From the NCBI GenBank assembly GCA_964457755.1, contig CAYWGC010000007.1, forward strand, positions 34,473-98,472: a stretch of 64,000 nt of DNA. Direction: 5' to 3'. This DNA is from Tharpella sp964457755. Lineage in GTDB: Bacteria; Desulfobacterota; Anaeroferrophillalia; Anaeroferrophillales; Tharpellaceae. The notes under the pieces were generated by a model. The model did no database searches. It saw only the letters and a list, made by a program, of their open reading frames with translations, and was not told the DNA's origin. Both the position numbers and the translations under genes were made by a program. Positions 8,437 through 17,514 of this stretch are shown piece by piece. The first letter of the stretch is position 1. Every line of letters starts with the position of its first letter.

Positions 8437-9206
8437 ACGCCCCGTTTAGATTGTTTGATAAAATTTAACATATGGGTGACTTCAGGGATATTATCGACCT
8501 CATCTTCGACTCTCTCAATGGCTTTGGCCAGAGGGAGCCCGGTCGTGCGAAAGATAATACGAAAGGCTTTAGTGATGGTTTTGATGGTCTCTTTGCTGAA
8601 CCCATGCCGCTTTAAACCTTCACTGTTGAGGCCGTAAAGGCGGGTATGATTGCCATTGGCCAGAACATAGGGTGGAATATCCTGGGAGACCCCTGAGGCT
8701 CCGCCGATAAATGAGTAGGCACCGATCCGGCAAAATTGATGAATCGCACTTAAACCACCGATAATGGCGTGATCCTCGACCTCACTGTGGCCTCCGAAGG
8801 TGGCCCCATTTGAGAGAATGATATGATTACCAAATTGACAATCGTGGGCGATATGGGAGTAAGCCATGATAAAGTTATGTGAGCCGATCCGGGTAAATCC
8901 ACCACCGTGTTCAGTTCCGCGACTTATCGTCGCATACTCCCTGATGACCGTTTGATCACCGACTATAAGCTCAGATTGACCCTCCTGGTGTTTAAGATCC
9001 TGGGGGTCAGTGCCGACCAGGGCGTAGGGATAGATGTGACACGAAGTGCCGATGGCAGTTTTGCCTTTGACCGTAGCATGGTGGTTAATGATCGTGCCTC
9101 GGCCTAAGCTGACGTCGCCTTCAATGACTGCATAGGCCCCGACTGTAACCTCGTCCGCAATGGTAACCTGATCTGAAATTATGGCAGTAGGGTGAATATT
9201 TGACAT
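8421..9206 (-). CDS. lpxA: UDP-N-acetylglucosamine acyltransferase LpxA
   Basis: First enzyme of lipid A synthesis, transferring 3-hydroxyacyl from ACP to the UDP-GlcNAc 3-position. 261 residues. The N-terminal two thirds are hexapeptide repeats of the left-handed beta-helix; catalytic-type His lies in MAYSHIAHDCQFGNH, and GGLSAIHQFCRIGAYSFIGG and NGNHTRLYGLN are typical LpxA. The helical C-terminus ends KQSKRGVCRRK. It sits 29 bases after fabZ. Confidence 0.96.
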   Translation of the reverse strand: MSNIHPTAIISDQVTIADEVTVGAYAVIEGDVSLGRGTIINHHATVKGKTAIGTSCHIYPYALVGTDPQDLKHQEGQSELIVGDQTVIREYATISRGTEHGGGFTRIGSHNFIMAYSHIAHDCQFGNHIILSNGATFGGHSEVEDHAIIGGLSAIHQFCRIGAYSFIGGASGVSQDIPPYVLANGNHTRLYGLNSEGLKRHGFSKETIKTITKAFRIIFRTTGLPLAKAIERVEDEVDNIPEVTHMLNFIKQSKRGVCRRK

Positions 9207-9235
9207 TTTAAATCCTGTAAAGGTTTGATTGACAA

Positions 9236-9691
9236 CTAATCTGTCGTAATGCTGGCCATCATCTCGGCTTCACAAACCAGGACTCCTTCAACTTCTGTGC
9301 GTCCTTTAAACTTCCAGATATTACGCCGCTGATTGATCAACTCCATGGTCATAATCAGAGTATCACCCGGGACTACAGGTTTGCGGAAACGGGCTTTGTC
9401 AATGCTCATAAAAAACATTTTCGTATCTGGATCTTCACCGGCTTTGACATTTAGTGAGTCCATGGCAAAAATCCCCCCGGTTTGGGCCATAGCCTCAATT
9501 ATCATAACCCCTGGCATGACCGGGAAAGATGGGAAGTGGCCGACGAAAAAGGGTTCGTTGACGGTTACATTCTTACATCCGACGATCCTGCTACCCGGGG
9601 TTATTTCAAGGATTTTATCAACCAGCAGAAAAGGGTAGCGATGCGGGAGAAAGCGCATTATCTGCTGGATATCCATTAATGGTGGTTGCAT
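9236..9691 (-). CDS. fabZ: 3-hydroxyacyl-ACP dehydratase FabZ
   Basis: Hot-dog-fold dehydratase of fatty acid elongation; it competes with LpxA for 3-hydroxyacyl-ACP, which explains its place here. 151 residues. LPHRYPFLLVDKI and the active-site block GHFPSFPVMPGV followed by EAMAQTGG contain the catalytic His and Glu. The gene lies 8 bases after skp on the same strand. Confidence 0.96.
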   Translation of the reverse strand: MQPPLMDIQQIMRFLPHRYPFLLVDKILEITPGSRIVGCKNVTVNEPFFVGHFPSFPVMPGVMIIEAMAQTGGIFAMDSLNVKAGEDPDTKMFFMSIDKARFRKPVVPGDTLIMTMELINQRRNIWKFKGRTEVEGVLVCEAEMMASITTD

Positions 9692-9699
9692 CTTTTATC

Positions 9700-10251
9700 C
9701 TATTTCTTATCTTTTGTCTGGTTCTCTACAACCCATTTATCATAGGCTTTGATGAGCTCATCAGAGACATCAAGAGTTTCATCGGCGAAGATGATACCAC
9801 TACGTTTTTCGAGAATCAATTTGTATTTTCCGGTTTTGCCAAACGCTTCCGTCACAACTTCGAGCTCTTTCAGCATTTTTTTGAGAAATTCACCTTCCAA
9901 AGCCTTCATATCTTTTTCTGAATCGGAAACAAAGATCTTGAAATCACGTACCATTTTCTGATAGTCGCTCTCTTTTTCCTGGCGTTTTTCGGGACTCAGC
10001 ATCATTCCCTGACGCTCAATCTCCTCTTTCACGACCGAGATTTCGGATTGCTTGGTCTGGAGCAGAGCGCGTAACTCCTCTTGTTTGGCTTGCATTTTCC
10101 CTTTAGCGACTTCTCCCTGGCTGGAAAGGGCCATGACTTTCTGGAGATCAATATAGCCGAATTTGAATCCCGGATCAGCCGCCTGAGCGGTTGCCAGGCA
10201 TGTAATCAACATTCCCATAATAATAGCTGTGATCAATAAATACTTCTTCAT
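9700..10251 (-). CDS. skp: Periplasmic outer-membrane chaperone Skp/OmpH
   Basis: A 183-residue periplasmic holdase that carries unfolded outer-membrane proteins to BamA. Residues 1-25 are a signal peptide (MKKYLLITAIIMGMLITC then ATAQAA); the mature part starts FGYIDLQKVMALSSQG, the Skp signature, followed by the long charged coiled coil of the tentacles and a C-terminal KTGKYKLILEKRSGIIFAD segment. It lies between bamA and fabZ as in many proteobacteria, although a 200-base gap with a repeat separates it from bamA. Confidence 0.93.
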   Translation of the reverse strand: MKKYLLITAIIMGMLITCLATAQAADPGFKFGYIDLQKVMALSSQGEVAKGKMQAKQEELRALLQTKQSEISVVKEEIERQGMMLSPEKRQEKESDYQKMVRDFKIFVSDSEKDMKALEGEFLKKMLKELEVVTEAFGKTGKYKLILEKRSGIIFADETLDVSDELIKAYDKWVVENQTKDKK

Positions 10252-10324
10252 TTTCTACTCCTTGATAAAATTATTGTGATTATAACTCTTTCGCCTAATT
10301 TATTTTCTTGCAAACTTATTGTTA

Positions 10325-10400
10325 ACCACAGAGATTACAGAGGACACAGAGGTTCCAGTCTGAAAGCTTTTCTCTGAGAGCTCTATGCTCTCTGTGGAGT
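10325..10400. repeat. Intergenic CCACAGAG-type imperfect palindrome
   Basis: The 199-base gap between bamA and skp holds AACCACAGAG (10324-10333), ACACAGAGG (10345-10352) and, inverted, CTCTCTGTGGAG (10388-10399). The arms form an imperfect hairpin. A second element with the same CCACAGA core lies at 18339-18411. Confidence 0.55.
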
Positions 10401-10450
10401 GATCTGAATTTTGCCTTTTTGATTCTGGATCTGTTGGTTTTGGTGTTCTA

Positions 10451-12787
10451 TTAAAAGAAAGTTCCGACTGAAAAATCCCAGACGCTGCTCTCTTCATCAT
10501 CTTCTGGGCTTAGGTTAAAGCCCCACTCAACCCGCAAAGGGCCCATCGGAGATTTCCAGCGAATGCCAAAGCCGACACTGTGACGCAGGTCGAAACTTAA
10601 ATTTTCATTATCATCAAAGGCTTTACCGGCATCATAGAAGATAACCCCTTTAAGGCCCATGTTTTTAATCAGCGGGAAGATCCATTCAGCGCTCAAGATA
10701 AGTTCTTTAGTGCCGCCGATAACGTCACCGTTTTCATCCTCGGGGCCGGCTTCGCCAAAATCGAAACCGCGTACTGTTTTTAAGCCGCCGATATAGAAAC
10801 GTTCGTAGAGAGGTAGGTCCTGGCCGCCATAACCATCTGCATAACTAATGCGTCCCCAGAGATGAAAAGCGCTGCTCCATTTGAACGGATAGAACTTATG
10901 ACCTTCAAGGATGACCTTGTAGAAATCGTTGTCAAAGCCTAAGGGGCCGCCAGCGAAAACCAGGGTTCCTTTGAGTTTGTAGCCCCGGGTTGGGAAGAGG
11001 TAGTTGTCGCGTTTGTCTCGGTTTAAAGAGAAGTAGACCTGGCTGGTTGAGGTCGTGCCCTCTTCATCCCTGATATAGTCGGAAGCGGTTGAACTTATAT
11101 TATAAATCTCGACTTTTTCCCAGCGGTAACCGGCTGACCAAGTCGTGTATTCGTTGATCGGTTTGCCAAAACTCAGCCTAAATCCCTGTTGTGATGTATA
11201 ATAGGCATCATATTCATACTCTTCATTATAGATATTGACGCCTGAACTCATGTTCATGTCGAGGAAATAGGGGTCGGTCAGGCCGATATTATAGAACTGG
11301 CGAGAGCCTGAAAACTCAACGTTGAAGGTTGCATCAAGCCCTTTACCGAGCCAGTTTTTCTGGGAGATATTGGCAATTGCAATAATACTGTCGACGGTGC
11401 TGTAACCCAGTCCAACGCTGAACGCTCCTGTCGAACCTTCAACTACTTTAACGTTTACATCAATGGTCTCATCATCGTTCTGAATAGTCTGGATATCAGC
11501 CTCTGAGAAGAATTGCGTGTTATTAATCCTTTCGCGGCTTCGTTTGAGGGCAGAGGCACTGAAGAGATCACCTTCAGAAAAGCGCAGTTCCCGGCGAATT
11601 ACCTTGTCACGGGTTTTGGTGTTGCCGCCAATATTGATCCGCCCGAAAAGAAATTTGGTTCCTCTGTTAACATGGTAAGAGACATCAATTGTGCGTTTTT
11701 CCGGGTCAATTTGGGTGCGTGGATCAATGTCAACATAAGCATGACCGCGGTCGGCAAAAAAGTTTGAGAGGGTTTCAATGTCATTTTGTAGTTTCAGGTT
11801 ACTAAAAGTTTCACCGCTTTTTCCTTGAAGAACTCTGACCAGGTTATCGGTCATCTCCTTCTCACTTTCAGGATCAACTACTTCGATTTTTCCCATGCTA
11901 AAGACTTCGCCCTCGTCAATATCGAAGTCTAAGTAGATCCATTTGCGGTTATCGTCTAAGGTTATTTTAGCTTTACTGACCCGAACCTGAACATAGCCTT
12001 TGCTCAAATATAATGATTTTATAAGTTTAGCATCATTTTCAAGTTGATCTTTTTTGAGGATGCCGGCATCGGTGACCCAGCTCAAAAAGAAACTGTAGGT
12101 TTTGGTCTGGAGTTTACGTCGCAGACTCCAGGATCTAAAATTTTCATTGCCATGAAAACGAATTTTTTTAACGTAACATTTAGGCCCTTCATCAATGACA
12201 AAAACAACTTGGACATTATTTTTTCCAGCCTTCACGGCCTTTGTTTTAATCCGAACCGAATAAAAACCTTTCTCGTGATAGAAGGCTTTCATCTTCGCCA
12301 GGCTTTCCTGTAGGCGCTCTTCGTTGAGAATATTAAATGTATGGAGGGTGATCTCTTTAAGTAGCTCTTTACGTTTTACCTTGTTGTTGCCTTTGATGAT
12401 AATTGCATTGATGGTCGGTTTCTCGACGACAATAATCGCAATCTCGACCCCATCCCTGATGCCTGCCAGATTGACCATCAGGTTGTCAAAAAAGCCTAAG
12501 TTGTAAAGAGCTTTGAGATCTTGGTCCAGGATTGTCGTTGACAAGTGTGCGCCGACTTTGGTTTTCATCTTGTCGGTAATGGTATCTTTAGTAACTTTCT
12601 GGTTGCCCAGTACGACAATTTCAACAACTTTTTGTTCGTTAAAACTCTCTTCTTCAGCGGTGGCCTGGTGGGCGCAACAAAACTGCGTAAGAATAAGTAC
12701 TAACAGGAGCAAGAGTAATCCAGGAATTTGAGACCTTTGGTTTTGTTTTTGTCGAAACATTAAGATCTCATTTATTTTTATCATCAT
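10451..12787 (-). CDS. bamA: Outer membrane protein assembly factor BamA
   Basis: Core of the BAM complex, inserting beta-barrel proteins into the outer membrane. Up to 778 residues. A signal peptide (about residues 19-44, GLLLLLLVLIL...) precedes five POTRA domains (about 50-460; first begins VVEIVVLGNQKVTKD) and a 16-strand barrel. The loop-6 motif VRGF lies in KTVRGFDFGEAG, and the protein ends with the terminal aromatic SVGTFF. Met10 (12760), preceded by GAGATC, may be the true start because no ribosome site precedes Met1. Confidence 0.95.
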   Translation of the reverse strand: MMIKINEILMFRQKQNQRSQIPGLLLLLLVLILTQFCCAHQATAEEESFNEQKVVEIVVLGNQKVTKDTITDKMKTKVGAHLSTTILDQDLKALYNLGFFDNLMVNLAGIRDGVEIAIIVVEKPTINAIIIKGNNKVKRKELLKEITLHTFNILNEERLQESLAKMKAFYHEKGFYSVRIKTKAVKAGKNNVQVVFVIDEGPKCYVKKIRFHGNENFRSWSLRRKLQTKTYSFFLSWVTDAGILKKDQLENDAKLIKSLYLSKGYVQVRVSKAKITLDDNRKWIYLDFDIDEGEVFSMGKIEVVDPESEKEMTDNLVRVLQGKSGETFSNLKLQNDIETLSNFFADRGHAYVDIDPRTQIDPEKRTIDVSYHVNRGTKFLFGRINIGGNTKTRDKVIRRELRFSEGDLFSASALKRSRERINNTQFFSEADIQTIQNDDETIDVNVKVVEGSTGAFSVGLGYSTVDSIIAIANISQKNWLGKGLDATFNVEFSGSRQFYNIGLTDPYFLDMNMSSGVNIYNEEYEYDAYYTSQQGFRLSFGKPINEYTTWSAGYRWEKVEIYNISSTASDYIRDEEGTTSTSQVYFSLNRDKRDNYLFPTRGYKLKGTLVFAGGPLGFDNDFYKVILEGHKFYPFKWSSAFHLWGRISYADGYGGQDLPLYERFYIGGLKTVRGFDFGEAGPEDENGDVIGGTKELILSAEWIFPLIKNMGLKGVIFYDAGKAFDDNENLSFDLRHSVGFGIRWKSPMGPLRVEWGFNLSPEDDEESSVWDFSVGTFF

Positions 12788-12838
12788 TATTATTATTGTC
12801 AGCTGGTTTGTTTGAAAAATAGTTGTGCTTGGCAGACT

Positions 12839-13507
12839 TTATGATTCCAGAACCATTCCGTTTTCTATTAAGATAGTGCGATCCATCTGGCTGGCCAAAC
12901 GTTGACTGTGAGTAACCAGGAGTAGAGTTGTATTGAAATCTTTATTACACTCCATCAGTAGGGCGACGATTTCGTCGCTGGTTCCAGCGTCTAGGTTGCC
13001 GGTTGGTTCGTCAGCCAGTACGGCTTTGGGTTGCATGATCAAAGCTCTAGCCATGGCCACCCGTTGTTGTTCTCCCCCCGACAGTTCACCTGGTTTATGG
13101 CGGACTCGTTCCCCAAGCCCGACTTTCTGGAGGAGCCGGGTTGCCATTTTTTTGGCGTCCATTATGGCTATACCACCGATTAAGGCTGGAGTCATAACGT
13201 TTTCTAAGGCACTGAATTCAGGTAATAGGTGGTGAAACTGAAAGACAAAACCTAGGGCTGAATTGCGCCACTTTGCGAGTTCTCTTTCTGAGCGGGAAAA
13301 AATATCTACCTCTGCGAAGCTGACGCTGCCACTGCTGGGTTTGTCAAGTGAGCCAATGATTTGTAGTAAGGTGCTTTTGCCGGCCCCTGATTCGCCACAG
13401 ATGGCAATCCGCTCTCCGGCGCTAATGGTCAGGTCAATGCCTTTTAAAACGGATATCTCCCGTTTGTCGAGAAAAAAACTTTTTTTCAAGGCAACTGTTT
13501 TAATCAT
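12839..13507 (-). CDS. lolD: Lipoprotein-releasing ABC transporter ATPase LolD
   Basis: ATPase of the LolCDE machine that extracts lipoproteins from the inner membrane. 222 residues. Walker A GESGAGKST, Q-loop VFQFHHLLPEFSALENV (the characteristic LolD HHLLPEF), signature LSGGEQQRVAMARAL and Walker B VLADEPTGNLD. The family also contains MacB-type ATPases, but the nearby LolC/E permease and bamA support LolD. A gene for a cyclic-nucleotide-binding protein separates it from its permease. Confidence 0.9.
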   Translation of the reverse strand: MIKTVALKKSFFLDKREISVLKGIDLTISAGERIAICGESGAGKSTLLQIIGSLDKPSSGSVSFAEVDIFSRSERELAKWRNSALGFVFQFHHLLPEFSALENVMTPALIGGIAIMDAKKMATRLLQKVGLGERVRHKPGELSGGEQQRVAMARALIMQPKAVLADEPTGNLDAGTSDEIVALLMECNKDFNTTLLLVTHSQRLASQMDRTILIENGMVLES

Positions 13508-13526
13508 CTCTCTTTCCTTGAACGCT

Positions 13527-14723
13527 TCACGAGCCGGAAACCGGATTTAGAGAGCTGATCTTTATTTTCATAAGGTTCTGTTTGCGCTCTCTGAAAGAGG
13601 TGAGAATGCGCGGCAGAAAATCAGGGAAATGGGCCACCAGGCGATCAACTTCGTGGCGTTTTAAACAGGCTATCAAACCGTTAGAGAGGGCTCTGACGCT
13701 GGCGCTGGCGGCTTCTCCGGTTAAAAGAGAGAATTCTCCAAAAAAATCTCCGGCGCCAAGAGTGGTGATGGGGATGTTGTGATTTTCCCCCGGGCCCTGA
13801 ATGCTGATCTCAAGGTTACCGTCGAGAATAACATGGAGGCTCTGATTCCTCTCTCCCTCTTTGAGTATAAATTCTTGAGCTGAGAAGGTTCTGATCTTGA
13901 AAGATTCGGCAATCCGGGAGAGCCAGAGCTGGTCCCGATTGTTTCCTAAACAGAAAAGCGGCCTTAAGGTGTACTCGAGAAGGTGTTTGTGGGCTGCCTT
14001 GATCAATGGTTCCAGGAAATAGGGACGGCTCTTAAGAAAATCTTTGAACTCTTCGCGGCCAACAGTCAGAAGTTTTCCGGTCTCGAGTGCAACAATGGTT
14101 GCGGTGGCTAGACGATGCGGTAAAAGCATTGTTAGTTCACCGAAAAAATTGCCAGCGCTCAAGGTTGCAATCTCTTTGAAGTTGTTCTCGCAATCCTGGT
14201 ACAGTATCTGAACCCGTCCCTCGACAATCAAGTACAGTTTATGGTTTTCTTGATTTTGCCTGATTATTACTTCATTTTTCATAACTCTTCTAGTGGGACA
14301 GATTTTTTCCAGTTCACCGATGTCGCTAAGTTCTATAGTAGTGTCCGAAAAAAAATCACTATGGGAAGTTTCGCTAGGGAAAGTTTTAAGGTCCGGTGAA
14401 TTTGCAACTTTGTGAGTGTTCAGGTGCTGAACCTCAGCTGCAAGTCCCTGGTGCTGGTAGAGTCCGCTCAAAAAAGCCAGAGCCAGAGAGTTGTTGGGCT
14501 CTTCTCTTAATATGAGTTTGTAGATTGCCGTGGCTTTGGTGATTTCACCAATCAAGACCATTTCCGTAGCTATAGCAAAGAAAATTTCAATTCCGGCACT
14601 GGTTTTTTTTGCATTAATCAGGGCCCGGGCTTGATTGATTTGCAGGTGCAGGCTTTTCTGTTTGGCTTCCAGACGTTTTCTGGTCGTCTCATCAATGTTA
14701 TCTAGATTCGGATCGTAGATCAT
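13527..14723 (-). CDS. Protein with two cyclic-nucleotide-binding (cNMP) domains
   Basis: A 398-residue soluble protein. Residues 1-125 look helical and TPR-like (AIATEMVLIGEITKATAIYKLILREEPNNSLA). Two cNMP-binding beta-rolls follow: residues about 135-250, with the phosphate-cassette-like GNFFGELTMLLPHRLATAT, and about 265-385, with GDFFGEFSLLTGEAASASV. No DNA-binding or kinase domain is seen, so it is probably a regulatory or scaffold subunit. It sits between lolC/E and lolD with gaps of 9 and 19 bases, so all three are likely cotranscribed. The ligand (cAMP, cGMP or none) cannot be read from sequence. Confidence 0.85.
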   Translation of the reverse strand: MIYDPNLDNIDETTRKRLEAKQKSLHLQINQARALINAKKTSAGIEIFFAIATEMVLIGEITKATAIYKLILREEPNNSLALAFLSGLYQHQGLAAEVQHLNTHKVANSPDLKTFPSETSHSDFFSDTTIELSDIGELEKICPTRRVMKNEVIIRQNQENHKLYLIVEGRVQILYQDCENNFKEIATLSAGNFFGELTMLLPHRLATATIVALETGKLLTVGREEFKDFLKSRPYFLEPLIKAAHKHLLEYTLRPLFCLGNNRDQLWLSRIAESFKIRTFSAQEFILKEGERNQSLHVILDGNLEISIQGPGENHNIPITTLGAGDFFGEFSLLTGEAASASVRALSNGLIACLKRHEVDRLVAHFPDFLPRILTSFRERKQNLMKIKISSLNPVSGS

Positions 14724-14732
14724 CTAAACCAC

Positions 14733-15965
14733 CTATTCGTAGCGCAATGCTTCAGCCGGGAGCAGGCGGGAAGCGCGAAAAGAGGGATAGATGGTTGCCC
14801 CAAAGCAGAGTACCAGAGAGAGGGCTGCGGTCGCCGTCAAGTGGTAAATTTGCAAATCCACCGGCAGTGAAGTTTCGAAATAGTAGACATCGCCGGGCAG
14901 GGTTATAAAATCGTATCTTTTAAGTATTTCACAAACTACCAGAGAACCGGCGAGGCCTAAGATAGTTCCGGCTAAACCGATAATCATACCTTCCCAGACA
15001 AAAATACGCATAATGCGTAAGGATGAGAGCCCCATGGTTTTGAGAATGGCGATCTCTTTGTGTTTTTCCATAACTACCATGATCAGGGTTGAGATAATAT
15101 TGAAGGCGGCAACCATAATAATCAGGGCCAATATAATAAACATGGTGATGCGTTCAAGTTTAAGGGCGGCAAAAAGATTACGGTTCATGCTGATCCAGTC
15201 ACGGGCCCAGTAGGGGTAGGATAGTTTTTGGCGGATTTTTTCAGCAATGGCACCCGCCTCATAGAGTTTTTCGATTTCAACTGCGATACCGCTAACCTGG
15301 CCCGGCATTGCAAAAAATTTCTGAGCGGCAGCAACGGTGGTATAGGCTAATGCGGAATCGTACTGGTACATACCTGAGGTGTAGGTGCCGATAATCTTAA
15401 AGCGTTGCATTCTGGGAACCAGACCTAAAGGGGTCGGTGAACCGCTGGGGGCGATCAGGCGTAGGCTGGAGCCGGTTTTAACGCCAATGTTTTTAGCTAA
15501 TTCACTGCCCAGGATGATTTCGGGAGGGTTGTTTCCCGATGCCGCTGGGGGGGAGAAAAAGCGTCCGTCAACCAGCATCTTTTCAAGTTTTTCACGCAAG
15601 GGGTCGTGGTTTTGATCGATCCCGCGGATACCGGCCCCACTGACTTGGCGGCCGTGAGTCAGCATCGCCTGATTTAGAATAAAGGGCGCGGCTTCTTGAA
15701 CTTCTTCTATCTGCTTTATGCTCTCAGTAAGTTTTTTGTAATCGCTTATGGGCCCACCATATTTCATAACCATGATATGGGCCGTATTGCCGAGGATCTT
15801 TTTTTTGAGCTCTTTTTCAAAACCGCTCATGACCGCAATGACAACCACCAGGGCCATGACTCCAAGTGCAATCCCCAAGATCGAGATCAGGGAGATAAGT
15901 GAAATAAAGACCTGTTTGCGTCGCGCCAGCAGGTGGCGTAAGGCAACAAAAAGTTCGAACCGCAA
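14733..15965 (-). CDS. lolC: Lipoprotein-releasing permease LolC/LolE
   Basis: A 410-residue inner-membrane permease of the FtsX/MacB fold. A transmembrane helix at about 22-48 (ISLISLISILGIALGVMALV) precedes a large periplasmic domain (about 50-270); three more helices lie at about 275-400, ending FRASRLLPAEALRYE, the conserved tail of the family. The start RFELFVALRHLLARRK is typical of LolC/E. There is one permease gene only, so a single protein may take both LolC and LolE places. It lies 11 bases after lysS. Confidence 0.9.
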   Translation of the reverse strand: MRFELFVALRHLLARRKQVFISLISLISILGIALGVMALVVVIAVMSGFEKELKKKILGNTAHIMVMKYGGPISDYKKLTESIKQIEEVQEAAPFILNQAMLTHGRQVSGAGIRGIDQNHDPLREKLEKMLVDGRFFSPPAASGNNPPEIILGSELAKNIGVKTGSSLRLIAPSGSPTPLGLVPRMQRFKIIGTYTSGMYQYDSALAYTTVAAAQKFFAMPGQVSGIAVEIEKLYEAGAIAEKIRQKLSYPYWARDWISMNRNLFAALKLERITMFIILALIIMVAAFNIISTLIMVVMEKHKEIAILKTMGLSSLRIMRIFVWEGMIIGLAGTILGLAGSLVVCEILKRYDFITLPGDVYYFETSLPVDLQIYHLTATAALSLVLCFGATIYPSFRASRLLPAEALRYE

Positions 15966-15976
15966 AGTCAGGGCCT

Positions 15977-17470
15977 TTACTGTTCAGGTTTGAGGAGCGG
16001 AAAGAGGATGACGTCGCGGATTGATGCGGCATCCGTAAAGAGCATCACCAGGCGGTCGATGCCGATGCCTTCGCCCGCAGTCGGCGGGAGCCCATATTCT
16101 AAGGCTCGAAGATAGTCAGCATCAAATTGGTGGGCTTCCTGGTCGCCCGCAGCTTTGTCCTTGAGTTGCTGTTCAAAGCGCTCTCTTTGATCGAGGGGGT
16201 CATTAAGCTCGGAAAAAGCGTTAGCCATTTCACGGCCAGCAATAAAAAGTTCAAAGCGGTCGGTGACCTCCGGGTTAGATTCACTCCGGCGCGAAAGCGG
16301 TGAGATCGCAACCGGATAATCAGTGATAAAGGTCGGTTGGATCAGTTGGGCTTCGACTTTTTCGTCAAAAATTTTCATCAGGCATTTAGCGTGACTCGAT
16401 CTCTCCTGCGGAGCCATTTCCAGGCCAAGATCCTCGATGATTTGCAGAATGCTCTCCAGGCTTTCAAGGCGCTTCGTATCAATGCCAGCGTATTTCTCAA
16501 TGGCTTCGACGACAGTTAAGTGGTCCCATGGCGGCGAGAAGTTGATCTCTTGTCCCTGGTAGGAGAGGAAGTCGCAGTTATTTAGAGCCCGGCAGATGGT
16601 GACGAAAAGCTCTTCGGTCATGCTCATCAGGTCGAGATAAGTTGTATAAGCCTGATAAAACTCAATCATGGTGAATTCAGGATTGTGTTTTATAGAAATA
16701 CCTTCATTGCGAAAATTACGGTTGATCTCAAAAACTCTTTCGAAACCTCCAACCACTAACCTTTTGAGATACAATTCAGGGGCTATGCGAAGGTTAAGGT
16801 CAAGGTTTAAAGCGTTGTGATGAGTAGTGAAGGGTCTAGCCGCAGCCCCCCCTGCGACTGCTTGCATCATCGGCGTTTCAACTTCCAAAAAATCTCTTTC
16901 TTTAAAAAAATTCCTGATGATATCAATTATCTGAGTTCTTTTGATGAAGGTGTCTCGCACCTCCTGGTTGACGATCAAGTCGACATAGCGTTGCCGGTAG
17001 CGGGTTTCGACATCTTTTAAACCGTGCCATTTCTCCGGCAAGGGGCGCAGAGATTTGGTCAGAAGCTGGACGCTGGCAACCTGAATTGTGACTTCTCCGG
17101 TCCGGGTCTTAAAAACTGTGCCGCTGACCCCAATTGTATCGCCGATGTCAAATAGTTTAAATATTTTAAAATTTTCTTCGCCGATCAGATCTTTGCGGAT
17201 GTAGGCTTGGACTTGACCGCTGCGATCCTGGAGGTGGGCAAATGCGGCTTTACCGAAATGTCTCAGGGCGACGATGCGACCGCCGATTGTGGCTGGCGCA
17301 GACAGCTCTTCAAGGGCCTTGGCCTCTTGCTTTTCGTACTCGTTCAGTATCTCAAGGGCAGTGTTTGTCGGGGTGAAGTCGTTGGCAAAGGGATTTACCC
17401 CCAACTCTTTAAGTTGTTCAAGCTTGTTGATGCGCTGTTGGCGCAAGCTGTTTTCATTATCTTGAGTCAT
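15977..17470 (-). CDS. lysS: Lysyl-tRNA synthetase, class II
   Basis: Charges tRNA-Lys. 497 residues, normal for bacterial LysS. N-terminal OB-fold anticodon-binding domain (about 55-170, GGRIVALRHFGKAAFAHLQD); class II motif 2 FRNEGISIKHNPEFTMIE; motif 3 GEGIGIDRLVMLF near the end. It is first in the lysS-lolC-cNMP-lolD run. Confidence 0.96.
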   Translation of the reverse strand: MTQDNENSLRQQRINKLEQLKELGVNPFANDFTPTNTALEILNEYEKQEAKALEELSAPATIGGRIVALRHFGKAAFAHLQDRSGQVQAYIRKDLIGEENFKIFKLFDIGDTIGVSGTVFKTRTGEVTIQVASVQLLTKSLRPLPEKWHGLKDVETRYRQRYVDLIVNQEVRDTFIKRTQIIDIIRNFFKERDFLEVETPMMQAVAGGAAARPFTTHHNALNLDLNLRIAPELYLKRLVVGGFERVFEINRNFRNEGISIKHNPEFTMIEFYQAYTTYLDLMSMTEELFVTICRALNNCDFLSYQGQEINFSPPWDHLTVVEAIEKYAGIDTKRLESLESILQIIEDLGLEMAPQERSSHAKCLMKIFDEKVEAQLIQPTFITDYPVAISPLSRRSESNPEVTDRFELFIAGREMANAFSELNDPLDQRERFEQQLKDKAAGDQEAHQFDADYLRALEYGLPPTAGEGIGIDRLVMLFTDAASIRDVILFPLLKPEQ

Positions 17471-17514
17471 CTTTTTGGATTACCTGAAATTTATGAATAG
17501 TTATTTAACGAGCG

